From assembly GCF_003751625.1 (NCBI RefSeq), contig NZ_RJUL01000001.1, positions 112,253 to 176,252 of the forward strand: a stretch of DNA of 64,000 bases. Reading direction: 5' to 3'. Positions 50,913-59,534 of this stretch are shown in pieces. A program made the position numbers and the translations under genes. This stretch comes from Gallaecimonas pentaromativorans (GTDB lineage Bacteria > Pseudomonadota > Gammaproteobacteria > Enterobacterales > Gallaecimonadaceae). Under the pieces are notes generated by a model. That model did no database searches. It had not been told where the DNA came from and worked only from the letters and a program-made list of their open reading frames with translations. Each line of letters starts with the position of its first letter. Within the stretch, counting starts at the first letter, position 1.

Positions 50913-50923
50913 GGCGAGGCAAT

Positions 50924-50953
50924 AAAAAAGGCAGCCATCTGGCTGCCTTTTTT
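50924..50953. terminator. Bidirectional terminator between MATE and erpA genes
   Basis: GGCAGCC (50930-50936) pairs with GGCTGCC (50941-50947) around ATCT. Six A precede and six T follow the stem, a classical bidirectional terminator for the convergent genes. Confidence 0.92.
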
Positions 50954-50964
50954 GCGGGGCGGGC

Positions 50965-51306
50965 TTAGACCGAGAAGCTCGAGCCGCAACCGCAGGTGGT
51001 GGTGGCGTTGGGGTTATTGACCAGGAAGCGGGAGCCTTGCAGGCCTTCGGTGTAGTCGACAGTGCCGCCCACCAGGTATTGCAGGCTCATGGGGTCAACC
51101 ACCAGGGTCACGCCTTCTTTTTCAATCAGGGTGTCGCCGTCGTTTACCTTCTCGTCGAAGGTAAAGCCGTACTGGAACCCAGAGCAGCCGCCACCGGTCA
51201 CATAAACCCGCAGTTTCAGCTCAGGGTTTTGCTCTTCCTCAATCAGGCCTTTGACCTTGAGGGCCGCCGCATCGGTAAACTGGATGGGCATGGGTGCTTC
51301 GCTCAT
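50965..51306 (-). CDS. erpA: Iron-sulfur cluster insertion protein ErpA
   Basis: A 113-residue A-type Fe-S carrier that delivers 4Fe-4S clusters, for example to isoprenoid-synthesis enzymes. The three Cys ligands are in [12 protein letters not shown] and the C-terminal [11 protein letters not shown]. Family length and the N-terminal [19 protein letters not shown] are ErpA-like. GGAG precedes ATG 51306. It lies next to clcA as in E. coli, separated by 80 bases. Confidence 0.95.
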   Translation of the reverse strand: MSEAPMPIQFTDAAALKVKGLIEEEQNPELKLRVYVTGGGCSGFQYGFTFDEKVNDGDTLIEKEGVTLVVDPMSLQYLVGGTVDYTEGLQGSRFLVNNPNATTTCGCGSSFSV

Positions 51307-51386
51307 TAGAGACTCCGAAAACCAAAGTACCGGACATTATCCCCCCGCTAAGGCCCCGGCTTCAACCATGGGCCTTGTGAGGTTAT

Positions 51387-52778
51387 TCAGGCCGAGGCCG
51401 CTTCCTTTTGTGTGTCCATCTGTTGGGCCTGGGCTTTGGCCCGGGCCTCTGCCGCCAGGGTGCGGGCTAAAAGCTGGCCGTAAAGGGGCTTGCCGCCCAG
51501 CGCCTGGGCCACCATGGTGGCGCCAAGGCAGGTGATGAGCAGCGGCAAAATCAGCAGATAGTTGTTGGTCATTTCGATGACCAAAATAATGCCGGTCAGC
51601 GGCGCCCGCACCGTGGCGGCAAAAAGCGCCCCCATACCGGCGATGGCAAAGGTGCCGGGCTGGATGTCCAGCCCCGGCAGCAGGCTCTGGCTCAAGGAGC
51701 CAAAACACATGCCAAAGAGGGTGCCAAGGGCCAGCATCGGCGCAAAAATGCCCCCCGGCGCCCCGGAGCCAAAGCACAGCAAGGTGGTGACCACCCGGCC
51801 GATAAAGAGCAGCAGCAAAGTACCCACGGTAAAGCTGCCCACGGTCACCGCCGGGATGATCTCAATGCCGCCACCGGTGAGATCCGGCCCATACACGGTC
51901 AGCAGCCCAAGCACTGCCCCCAAAATGGCGCCAATCACCAGGCGGCGGCCAAGCTGGCCTTGGTGGTAGCGGGCGTACCAGTCCTGGGTCCACACCACCC
52001 CTTTATTAAAGAGGATGCCAAAGGCGCCAAAGAGGCCGCCCAGCAGCAGGTACAGGGCAAGAGTGTTGAGATCCGGCGCGCTGTAGCTTGGCATCTCGAT
52101 AGAGGCCTGCTGGCCAAGAAAGGCGCGGCACACCACGTTGGCTACCACGGTGCCAATCAGTACGCATTTGATGGAGATAAGGCCGTAGCGAAACTGCGGG
52201 CGCATCTCTTCAATCACAAACAGCACGCCGGCCAAAGGCGCGTTAAAGGCTGCCGACAAACCGGCTGCCGCCCCCGCTGCCAGCAGCGCATGGGCGTTGT
52301 CTTTACTGACCTTAAACAAATCGCCCACCATCTTGCCCGCGGCGCCGCCCAACTGCACCGTCGGCCCTTCACGGCCCAGCACCAGGCCGCCGCCCTGAGC
52401 CAAAAAGCCGCCAAAGAGCTTGACCGGCAGCACTCGCCACCAGCGTACCGGCCGCAAGTTATCCAGAGCCCCTTCGATTTCGGGGATGCCGGAGCCGGCC
52501 GCTTCAGGGGAGAATTTAAAGGTGAGCCACAGCGCCAATACCGTCATCAGCGCGGTGCTGAGCATGGCTAAAAACCAGCGCGGCAGGCCCCATTGAGCCC
52601 AGAGACTAATGCCTTCAACACGCCAGGCCAGCACCTGGTGCAAGCCGGCCTGAAAGCCGGTTGCCAGCAAACCGGCGATGCCGCCCACCAGGGCCGAGAG
52701 CAGCAAAAGCCATAGCGGCACCTTGTCGGCTGCTAAAAAAAGCCGGACCAGGCTGCTTGACTGTGCTTTCGGTTGCAT
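51387..52778 (-). CDS. clcA: ClC family H+/Cl- exchange transporter ClcA
   Basis: A 463-residue inner-membrane protein, close to E. coli ClcA (473). The selectivity-filter motifs are GSGIPEIEGAL, GREGPTVQLGGAAG (with the external gating Glu) and GSGAPGGIFAPML. The antiporter exchanges two chloride ions for one proton and supports extreme acid resistance in E. coli. The open frame extends 85 codons upstream across pyrB's start region; ATG 52778 (MQPKAQSS) gives the family N-terminus. Adjacent to erpA, as in enterobacteria, and divergent from pyrB. Confidence 0.93.
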   Translation of the reverse strand: MQPKAQSSSLVRLFLAADKVPLWLLLLSALVGGIAGLLATGFQAGLHQVLAWRVEGISLWAQWGLPRWFLAMLSTALMTVLALWLTFKFSPEAAGSGIPEIEGALDNLRPVRWWRVLPVKLFGGFLAQGGGLVLGREGPTVQLGGAAGKMVGDLFKVSKDNAHALLAAGAAAGLSAAFNAPLAGVLFVIEEMRPQFRYGLISIKCVLIGTVVANVVCRAFLGQQASIEMPSYSAPDLNTLALYLLLGGLFGAFGILFNKGVVWTQDWYARYHQGQLGRRLVIGAILGAVLGLLTVYGPDLTGGGIEIIPAVTVGSFTVGTLLLLFIGRVVTTLLCFGSGAPGGIFAPMLALGTLFGMCFGSLSQSLLPGLDIQPGTFAIAGMGALFAATVRAPLTGIILVIEMTNNYLLILPLLITCLGATMVAQALGGKPLYGQLLARTLAAEARAKAQAQQMDTQKEAASA

Positions 52779-52842
52779 GGCGTTGGAAGTCAGTAGGTTA
52801 GGAAGGCTTGGCAGTATAACAAAAGCGACGCAAAAGTTGGCT

Positions 52843-52870
52843 TTTGTGAGGACGCCATAACCACTATAAT
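52843..52870 (+). promoter_or_regulatory. Candidate pyrB-hemL promoter
   Basis: A perfect -10, TATAAT (52865-52870), has a weak -35 (TTTGTG at 52843-52848) 16 bases upstream. The leader to pyrB would be about 55 nt. I see no pyrBI-type leader peptide with a U-rich attenuator in this interval. Confidence 0.5.
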
Positions 52871-52931
52871 GCCGGTCCAGCCAGGCCAGCCCCGCTGGAC
52901 GGCGCCCTGCCCCCACCCAACGAGGACGCCC

Positions 52932-53948
52932 ATGAACTTCACCGGTACCAATATTCTTTCCGTCAAGCAACTGGACCGCGATGCCATTAACGACATCTTC
53001 GGCGTTGCTGACCGCATGGAACCCTACGCCCATCGCCGCAAACGCACCAAGGTGCTGGAAGGGGCCATCCTCGGCAATCTGTTTTTCGAGCCCAGCACCC
53101 GTACCCGGGTGAGTTTTGGCTGCGCCTTCAACTTGCTGGGCGGCATGGTCCGCGAAACCGTAGGCCTGGCCAGTTCATCGCTGAGCAAAGGCGAGAGCCT
53201 TTATGACACCGCCAGGGTGCTCTCAAGCTATTCGGATGTGATTGCCATGCGCCACCCCGACTCCTTCTCGGTGGCCGAATTTGCCAAGGGCTCGCGGGTG
53301 CCGGTGATCAACGGCGGCGATGGCGCCAACGAGCACCCCACCCAAGCTCTTTTAGACCTTTACACCATCGAGAAAGAACTCAAGGGCCGCGGCCAGGGCA
53401 TCGACGGCATGCACATCGCCATGGTCGGCGACCTCAAGCATGGCCGCACCGTGCACTCTTTGGCTAAACTGCTGCGCCTGTACAAAGACATTCGCTTTAC
53501 CCTGGTGTCGCCGCCGGAGCTTGCCATGCCTGACGAAGTGCTCAGTATTCTTGACGACGCCGGCCACCAGATCGTCATTACCGACCGCCTCGAAGGCAGC
53601 CTCAGCCAAGCCGATATCTGCTACCTGACCCGCATCCAGGAAGAGCGCTTTCCGTCTTTGGAAGACGCCCGCCAATACCGCGGCCGCTTTCGCCTCAATC
53701 AAAGCATTTACACCCAGCACGCCAAGTCCAACACCGTGATCATGCACCCCCTGCCCCGCGATTCGCGGGCCGAGGCCAATGAGCTGGATAACGACCTGAA
53801 CGAGCACCCCAGCCTTGCCATCTTCCGCCAGGCCGACAACGGTGTGCTGATTCGCATGGCGCTGTTCGCCCTGACCCTTGGGGTCGACCACCTGCTGGAA
53901 AAATACGACGCCCCCGTGCTTTGGCACTCCACCAAGGCATCGCTATAA
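52932..53948 (+). CDS. pyrB: Aspartate carbamoyltransferase catalytic chain
   Basis: A 338-residue cytosolic enzyme that joins carbamoyl phosphate and aspartate in pyrimidine synthesis. The carbamoyl-phosphate motif is FEPSTRTRVSF, followed by the 80s-loop SSLSKGESLYDT, HPTQALLDLYT, and the aspartate-binding HPLPRDSRAEANELDND. GAGGA before ATG 52932 decides the start; the frame is open 21 codons further upstream. No pyrI regulatory-chain gene follows; hemL begins nine bases later instead, so allosteric regulation by a PyrI partner would need a gene elsewhere. Confidence 0.95.
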   Translation: MNFTGTNILSVKQLDRDAINDIFGVADRMEPYAHRRKRTKVLEGAILGNLFFEPSTRTRVSFGCAFNLLGGMVRETVGLASSSLSKGESLYDTARVLSSYSDVIAMRHPDSFSVAEFAKGSRVPVINGGDGANEHPTQALLDLYTIEKELKGRGQGIDGMHIAMVGDLKHGRTVHSLAKLLRLYKDIRFTLVSPPELAMPDEVLSILDDAGHQIVITDRLEGSLSQADICYLTRIQEERFPSLEDARQYRGRFRLNQSIYTQHAKSNTVIMHPLPRDSRAEANELDNDLNEHPSLAIFRQADNGVLIRMALFALTLGVDHLLEKYDAPVLWHSTKASL

Positions 53949-53957
53949 GGAATTGAC

Positions 53958-55238
53958 ATGTCCCGTTCTGAAGACCTGTTCAGCAAAGCCCGCCGCCGCA
54001 TCCCCGGTGGCGTGAACTCCCCGGTTCGCGCCTTTAACGGCGTGGGCGGCACCCCGCTCTTTATCGAGCACGCCGACGGCGCCTACGTCTTTGACGAAGA
54101 CGCCAAGCGCTACATCGATTACGTGGGCTCCTGGGGCCCGATGATCCTCGGCCACAACCACCCGGCTATTCGCGAAGCGGTGATCAAGGCCGCACAAAAG
54201 GGTTTGTCTTTTGGCGCCCCCACCGAGCTGGAAGTGGCCATGGCCGAGAAGGTCTGCACCCTGGTGCCGAGCATGGACATGGTGCGGATGGTCAACTCTG
54301 GCACCGAAGCCACCATGAGCGCCATCCGCCTGGCCCGTGGCTACACCAACCGCAATAAGATCATCAAGTTCGAAGGTAACTACCACGGCCACGCCGACAC
54401 CCTGCTAGTCAAAGCCGGCTCCGGCATGCTGACCATGGGCGTGCCCACCTCTCCTGGGGTACCGGCCGAATTTGCCAAGCACACCCTCACCGCCACCTAT
54501 AACGACTTGGCCTCGGTAGAAGCCATTTTCAAAGAAGTGGGTGACGACGTGGCCGCCATTATCGTCGAGCCGGTGGCTGGCAACATGAACTGCGTGCCGC
54601 CCATCAAAGGCTTCCTCGAAGGCCTTCGCAGCCTTTGTGACCGCTACGGCGCGGTGTTGATCTTCGATGAAGTGATGACCGGCTTTCGGGTCGCCCTTGG
54701 CGGCGCCCAGGCCTTTTACGGCGTGAAACCGGATCTGACCACCCTGGGCAAGATCATCGGCGGCGGCATGCCGGTGGGCGCCTTTGGTGGTAAGCGCGAA
54801 ATAATGGAATTCCTGGCGCCCCTGGGCCCGGTGTATCAGGCCGGTACCCTCTCCGGTAACCCGGTGGCCATGTCGGCCGGCCTTGCCGCCCTTAACGCCC
54901 TGGACCAACCCGGCAACGAAGCGGCCCTGGCGGCCAAAACCGAGAAGCTGGCCCTGGGCCTCAAAGCCGCTGCCGATAAGGCCGGTGTAGCCCTGGCGGT
55001 AAACTACGCCGGCGCCATGTTCGGCTTCTTCTTTACCGGTGAAGAGACGGTCAGCAACTTCGAGCAGGCCTGCGCCTGTGATGTGGAGAAATTCAAACGC
55101 TTCTTCCACCTGATGTTGCAAGAAGGCATCTACCTTGCCCCCAGCGCCTTCGAGGCGGGCTTTTTGTCCCTGGCCCATACCGATGCCGACATCGACGCCA
55201 CCCTGGCGGCGGCGGCCAAGGCATTCGCCGCGCTGTAA
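53958..55238 (+). CDS. hemL: Glutamate-1-semialdehyde 2,1-aminomutase
   Basis: A 426-residue PLP enzyme that makes 5-aminolevulinate for tetrapyrrole synthesis in the C5 pathway. Markers are [56 protein letters not shown] and the Schiff-base Lys in [23 protein letters not shown] precedes the ATG nine bases after pyrB, so the two genes form an operon. In E. coli hemL is the neighbour of clcA; here pyrB lies between them. Confidence 0.96.
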   Translation: MSRSEDLFSKARRRIPGGVNSPVRAFNGVGGTPLFIEHADGAYVFDEDAKRYIDYVGSWGPMILGHNHPAIREAVIKAAQKGLSFGAPTELEVAMAEKVCTLVPSMDMVRMVNSGTEATMSAIRLARGYTNRNKIIKFEGNYHGHADTLLVKAGSGMLTMGVPTSPGVPAEFAKHTLTATYNDLASVEAIFKEVGDDVAAIIVEPVAGNMNCVPPIKGFLEGLRSLCDRYGAVLIFDEVMTGFRVALGGAQAFYGVKPDLTTLGKIIGGGMPVGAFGGKREIMEFLAPLGPVYQAGTLSGNPVAMSAGLAALNALDQPGNEAALAAKTEKLALGLKAAADKAGVALAVNYAGAMFGFFFTGEETVSNFEQACACDVEKFKRFFHLMLQEGIYLAPSAFEAGFLSLAHTDADIDATLAAAAKAFAAL

Positions 55239-55247
55239 GTACCACTC

Positions 55248-55272
55248 AAGGGGCTGTCGCAACAGCCCCTTT
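55248..55272 (+). terminator. Rho-independent terminator after hemL
   Basis: AAGGGGCTGT (55248-55257) pairs perfectly with ACAGCCCCTT (55262-55271) around CGCA. The T-run is short (TTT), so strength may be moderate. Confidence 0.8.
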
Positions 55273-55328
55273 ACATTTCCCCTGCCCCCGGTCTAGATTG
55301 GCCTGGACGCTCACTCATTATAAAAATC

Positions 55329-56378
55329 ATGTTTAATACGAGCTGGAGTTTGGCCCCCGACAGTCGTCAGGCGGCCGCCCAATTGGTTAGGCGCCAACCC
55401 AATGTTCAAGGCGCACGCTGGGGGCTGTTATTTGCCAGCGGATTTCACGAGGCCCAGGGGCTGTTCAGCGATGTGCAGCGCCGCCTGGGATCCCTTCCTC
55501 TTATCGGTGGCAGCTGCTGCGGCATCATCACCCCAAGCGGCGTTGAATACGGCGGCTTTGAAGCCATGCTGCTGCTGTTTGATAGCGAGCCGCAGTTCAA
55601 CGTTTTCAAGCAAAGCGAACTGGGCCAGGTTGCCGATTGGCAAGGCGAAGACTTTGCCCTGTGCTTTTTTGATCACTTGGCCGGCTGGCCCGCCACGGCC
55701 CTGGAGCCCCTTCGCCATTGCACCCTGATGGGCGCGTCCTTGCTGGGGGATTTTAACCGCCAGTCCAGCTTCCTCTTTTGCGGCGACCGGGTTGCCAACG
55801 ACTGCCTGGTGGCGGTGAAAATACCGCAGCCAACCCAAAGCGCCGTCAGCCACGGCTCGGTGCCCATCAGCGAGCCGCTGACGGTAACCCAGGCTGACGG
55901 CCAATGGGTGCAGCGCCTTGACGACAAGCCGGCGCTGGAAGTCATCAGCCAAATAACGGGGCTTGATGAAGCCGAGCTTCGCGGCGCCTTTCTGCGTCAT
56001 CTCTCTTTGGGACAACCCTGGCAGGAGCATTTTTCCAGCCACCTTATCGCCGAGGCCAACGCCGAGGATAAAAGCCTGCGCATGGCCACCGGTTACTTCC
56101 CTCCAGGCCAGCAGGCGGTGCTGATGAGCCGCAGCGCCGACAGCACCTTCGTGGATGTAGAGCAGCAACTGGGCGGCTTTATCCCCAACAAGCCGAGCTT
56201 TTATATCAACTGCGCTGGCCGCACCGGCGCCTTTAGCGGTGCCTTGCAAGAAGAAGCCGACTTGGTGCGCCAATACCTGGGTAAGGATGTGGTCGGTATC
56301 TTCTCCGGCGCCGAGCTCGCTTCCCAAGGCGGCGAGAGCCGGCTTATCAACTGGAGCGGAGTGCTGCTGCAATGGTAG
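55329..56378 (+). CDS. FIST domain sensory protein
   Basis: A 349-residue soluble protein with FIST-N (about 20-205) followed by FIST-C (about 215-335). Recognisable stretches are WGLLFASGFHEA, LIGGSCCGIITPSGVEYGG and, in the C-terminal part, ESRLINWSG at the end. FIST proteins are thought to bind small ligands such as amino acids and are often paired with signalling enzymes. Here the EAL gene starts inside its stop codon region (7-base overlap). No Shine-Dalgarno is seen; a TATAAA box at 55319-55324 is so close to the ATG that the mRNA may be nearly leaderless. Confidence 0.85.
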   Translation: MFNTSWSLAPDSRQAAAQLVRRQPNVQGARWGLLFASGFHEAQGLFSDVQRRLGSLPLIGGSCCGIITPSGVEYGGFEAMLLLFDSEPQFNVFKQSELGQVADWQGEDFALCFFDHLAGWPATALEPLRHCTLMGASLLGDFNRQSSFLFCGDRVANDCLVAVKIPQPTQSAVSHGSVPISEPLTVTQADGQWVQRLDDKPALEVISQITGLDEAELRGAFLRHLSLGQPWQEHFSSHLIAEANAEDKSLRMATGYFPPGQQAVLMSRSADSTFVDVEQQLGGFIPNKPSFYINCAGRTGAFSGALQEEADLVRQYLGKDVVGIFSGAELASQGGESRLINWSGVLLQW

Positions 56379-58213
56379 AGCATCAGATCCGCCAGCAACT
56401 GGTGGCCGGGCTTGCCGAGCGCACCCGCCTGAGCCGTGAAGTGCGTCGCAGCCGAGTGCTCTCCCGCCTGGTGCGCGACGGCTACCAGGAAGCCGCCGAG
56501 GCCGAAGAAGAATCGGCCCTTATTCGCACCCTGCTGCACCTTTTTTTGAAAAGTGGCCTGCTGGACGCCGTGGCTCTGTATCGGCCGGTAGACAACGCCT
56601 GGCACTGCATCGGCCAGCTTGGCCGCTGGCAAGGCGCGTTGCCGGTGCTTGCCCGTGGCGAGAGTCAGCTGCTTTGGCAAGCACCCAACCCATTGCCGCC
56701 CTGGCTGGCTGTATTAGGCGAGCCGCCTTTGTTTTCACGCTTGGCCTTTAGCAGTAACCACGAATTGGCACTGCTGATTGGCCTGAAAAGCGAAGACGGC
56801 CATGGCCTCACTCTAAGTGCCGACGAAGTGCCCTTCCTCGAAGCGGTGTTATCGCTCTTTTGTGAGCTTATTCACCGCTTTCGCATGACCCAGAGCCTGA
56901 AAAAGCAAACCACCCTCGACAACCTCACTGGCCTGCCCAACCGGCTGCTGGCCTTTGACCGGCTGCAACAGGCCATGGTCGGCCACGAAAAAGACGATGG
57001 CCATGTGATGGTGCTGTTTTTAGACCTGGCCCGCTTCAAAGACGTGAACGACTTGCACGGCCACTGGCTGGGGGACCAATTGCTCTCGGCTCTGGCCTGT
57101 CGCTGGCGCGCCGCATTGCGCCCGGCCGATACCTTGGCCCGCCTGGCCTCAGACCAATTTATTGTCATTCTTGAGCGGGCCGCCAAGGCCAAGACTGCCG
57201 AGGTGGTGGCGGCCAAGCTTATCGACTGTCTCAAGGCGCCTTTTCGCATTCAGGGCAAGGAGATCACCGTCGATGCCCACGCCGGTATCGCCATGTACCC
57301 CGAGGACGGCAACGACCCTTCGGTATTGATCCGTAACGCCGAGGCGGCCATGGCCCAGGCCCGCGAATCCGACGACACCCGCTACCGCTTCTTTACCCCG
57401 GCTCTGAACGAATCCCTGTCCCGCCGTATCCTGGTGGAACAAGCCCTGCGCCAGGCCCTGGGGTATAACGAGTTCCAACTGGTCTACCAGCCCCAGGTCA
57501 AACTGGACGACAACCAGGTGGTGGGGGTGGAGGCGCTGCTGCGCTGGTACAACCCCAAACTGGGCCAGGTACCGCCAGACCAATTTATTCCCATCGCCGA
57601 GGAAGACGGGCAAATCCTGCCCATCGGCCTTTGGGTGCTGGAAGAGGCCTGCCGCCAATTGGCCGCCTGGCGCGAGCTGGGTTTTAACCCGGTGATGTCA
57701 GTCAATCTTTCGGCCCGGCAGCTGCGCACCCATGAGCTGCACACCCAGTTACAGCGGTTGCTGGAAAAGTACCAACTGCCGTCCGGGCAACTGGAGCTGG
57801 AACTGACCGAAAGGGCGGTGCTGGACACCTCGCACCCGCAGGTGCGCCAATCTCTGGCAGTGGTGGAGGAGCTGGGTGTCGGCTTGGCGCTGGACGATTT
57901 TGGCACCGGCTATTCGTCGCTGCGTTATCTCACCGAGCATCCCTTCAACGTGCTGAAGATCGACAAGAGCTTCGTGCAAGCGCTGCCCGAGCGTGACCGC
58001 GAGTACACCCTGGTGGCGGCGCTCATTGCCATCGCCCACAAGCTGGGGATGGACGTGGTGGCAGAGGGGGTGGAGACCGCCGAGCAACTGGCGATTTTGC
58101 AGTCCTTGCAGTGCCCTGTGGTGCAGGGCTACTACTTCAGCCGGCCGCTGGCACCGGATGATTTGCTGGCCCGGCTAGAACGCCGGGGCCAACACTGGCA
58201 ACTGGCGCTTTAG
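56372..58213 (+). CDS. Degenerate-GGDEF/EAL c-di-GMP phosphodiesterase paired with FIST protein
   Basis: A 613-residue soluble protein. An N-terminal alpha-helical and GAF-like region (about 1-175) precedes a GGDEF domain whose active-site motif is replaced by ASDQF (259-263), so it should not synthesise c-di-GMP. The EAL domain is complete: EAL at 387-389, VNLSARQL, LELTERAVLD, DDFGTGYSS, KIDKSFV and VAEGVET. It is therefore a likely phosphodiesterase, with the dead GGDEF perhaps binding GTP as a regulator. Translation overlaps the FIST gene by 7 bases, suggesting a ligand-sensing partner. Its stop overlaps the convergent kinase stop. Confidence 0.92.
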   Translation: MVEHQIRQQLVAGLAERTRLSREVRRSRVLSRLVRDGYQEAAEAEEESALIRTLLHLFLKSGLLDAVALYRPVDNAWHCIGQLGRWQGALPVLARGESQLLWQAPNPLPPWLAVLGEPPLFSRLAFSSNHELALLIGLKSEDGHGLTLSADEVPFLEAVLSLFCELIHRFRMTQSLKKQTTLDNLTGLPNRLLAFDRLQQAMVGHEKDDGHVMVLFLDLARFKDVNDLHGHWLGDQLLSALACRWRAALRPADTLARLASDQFIVILERAAKAKTAEVVAAKLIDCLKAPFRIQGKEITVDAHAGIAMYPEDGNDPSVLIRNAEAAMAQARESDDTRYRFFTPALNESLSRRILVEQALRQALGYNEFQLVYQPQVKLDDNQVVGVEALLRWYNPKLGQVPPDQFIPIAEEDGQILPIGLWVLEEACRQLAAWRELGFNPVMSVNLSARQLRTHELHTQLQRLLEKYQLPSGQLELELTERAVLDTSHPQVRQSLAVVEELGVGLALDDFGTGYSSLRYLTEHPFNVLKIDKSFVQALPERDREYTLVAALIAIAHKLGMDVVAEGVETAEQLAILQSLQCPVVQGYYFSRPLAPDDLLARLERRGQHWQLAL

Positions 58214-58974
58214 AAAATGCGCTCCAGCACGTTACGCACCAGCTCGCCGCCGGCCAGGGCCATTTGCGCCCCGGCGGTGCGCACCTTGATGGCGGTGCGG
58301 GTCAGGGGGTAGCCCTTGAAGATCCAGCGTTTGCGCAGCAGGTTGTAGTTGTCGAAAAACTGTTCCCGGTGCGCCGACAGCGGCTCTTCACACAGGCTCT
58401 TCCAAGCTTTGTAGACGCCGCTCAAGTCAGCGCCACGCATAAAGCCCTGCACCCAACCGGGGAAGCGCACATAGCGCAGCGACGATTGAAAATCGATAAA
58501 GTGCGGCTTGCCGTCGTCCCCTACCAGCACGTTCCCCAGGTTACGCAGATCCAGGTGCACCACCCCACGGCGGTGCATCTCGGCCACCATCTTCTCGAGC
58601 TCCAAAAAGAACTGGCGCGGCAGGCGCTGCTCGGTTTTTTTGAGATTGCGAAGAGGGGTGCCTTCGATAAAGGGATAAGCCAGCATCAACTCGTTGAGGC
58701 GATAGCTCTGGGGAGCCACCCCTTCAATGCCTTGCAGGCGCGCCAGGGCCTTGGCTTCGCGGCCCACGAAAAAGCGCCCGGCGGTGAAGCGCACCGGCCA
58801 GGGACAATGGGAAAAGTCTTTGATAACCAAGTCGATATCGTCATCGCGGTAGCGCATGACGATGGCGTTGGCAAAACGCCCTTTGTGCATCACTTCCAGC
58901 TTGTCGAAGGCGAAGGATCTCTCCGCAAAACGACTGGCTAGGGCAGCCAATACGCGACTTTTGAGTGCATTCAT
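58210..58974 (-). CDS. RIO/lipopolysaccharide-kinase-like protein kinase
   Basis: A 254-residue cytosolic protein with a small kinase fold. The catalytic loop is His140-Leu-Asp142 to Asn148 in VHLDLRNLGNVL, and the metal Asp161 is in HFIDFQSS. VIKDFSH (about 50-56) would hold the ATP-binding Lys. The pattern suits RIO1-like or Kdo/heptose kinase-type enzymes; targets could be lipid A-core sugars or proteins. GAGG before ATG 58974 fixes the start; the frame is open 35 codons further. Its stop overlaps that of the convergent EAL gene by four bases, with no terminator between them. Confidence 0.78.
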   Translation of the reverse strand: MNALKSRVLAALASRFAERSFAFDKLEVMHKGRFANAIVMRYRDDDIDLVIKDFSHCPWPVRFTAGRFFVGREAKALARLQGIEGVAPQSYRLNELMLAYPFIEGTPLRNLKKTEQRLPRQFFLELEKMVAEMHRRGVVHLDLRNLGNVLVGDDGKPHFIDFQSSLRYVRFPGWVQGFMRGADLSGVYKAWKSLCEEPLSAHREQFFDNYNLLRKRWIFKGYPLTRTAIKVRTAGAQMALAGGELVRNVLERIF

Positions 58975-59534
58975 CACGACAACCTCACCACTAACGGTGT
59001 TTTGGCTCCAAAGGAGCACCTGCCTTGGTGCCCAGAGGGCAGCGGCGAAAAAGCGAAAACCAATGAAAATGAGCAACATTACCTGTTACTAAAACCACCA
59101 GCCCCAACCGGGGGCCCATGGCCAAGAAGAAGGCGGCTAAGTTGCAGCCAGGGAGTTAGTCAGTCCGTTGATGCCCACAACAGGCGTCTTGCCTTTGCAT
59201 CATCAAGACAGTGGTAGTGACCTTGAGCCAGTACCGGCAGGTAGGGAGGAGAGCCCGGCCAAAAGGCCGCGTTACCGACAGTTCCGTTGTCAGGTACCAC
59301 CAAGGCGCCAGCGCCAACCGTGACAGTGTCTTGAAATCTAACTGTCACAATTTTAAAGGCCAGCTGTCATCACCTTCAACCTTAAGGCTTCATTAAAAAC
59401 TGAGAAACTATATCTACTATTTTCGAACAATGCTCACGATACGAGCAAAAAATGGCAGCCAAGCCCCGCTTTTAGTGGCCTGGAGGAAGGTAGGAGAGAA
59501 AAAAGCCGAAGCGGTTGCTTCGGCTTTTTTAAGG
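58975..59534 (-). other. 560-base intergenic region between the RIO-like kinase and mrcB
   Basis: No annotated gene. On the minus strand TTGAAG (59379-59374), an 18-base spacer and TAAAAT (59355-59350) form a good promoter facing the kinase gene, which would then have a leader of about 370 nt. Downstream of it lie an eight-pair inverted repeat (GTGACAGT/ACTGTCAC, about 59320-59348) and a CGGCC-AAAA-GGCCG hairpin (near 59256-59270). A 62-codon open frame beginning GTG at 59348 and ending at 59160 could be a small protein, but it has no ribosome-binding site. A structured leader or small RNA is equally possible. Confidence 0.4.
59499..59531. terminator. Terminator downstream of mrcB
   Basis: AGCCGAAGC (59504-59512) pairs with GCTTCGGCT (59517-59525) around GGTT, with A-run to the left and T-run to the right. 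It ends just after the mrcB stop and would stop the minus-strand transcript. Confidence 0.9.
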
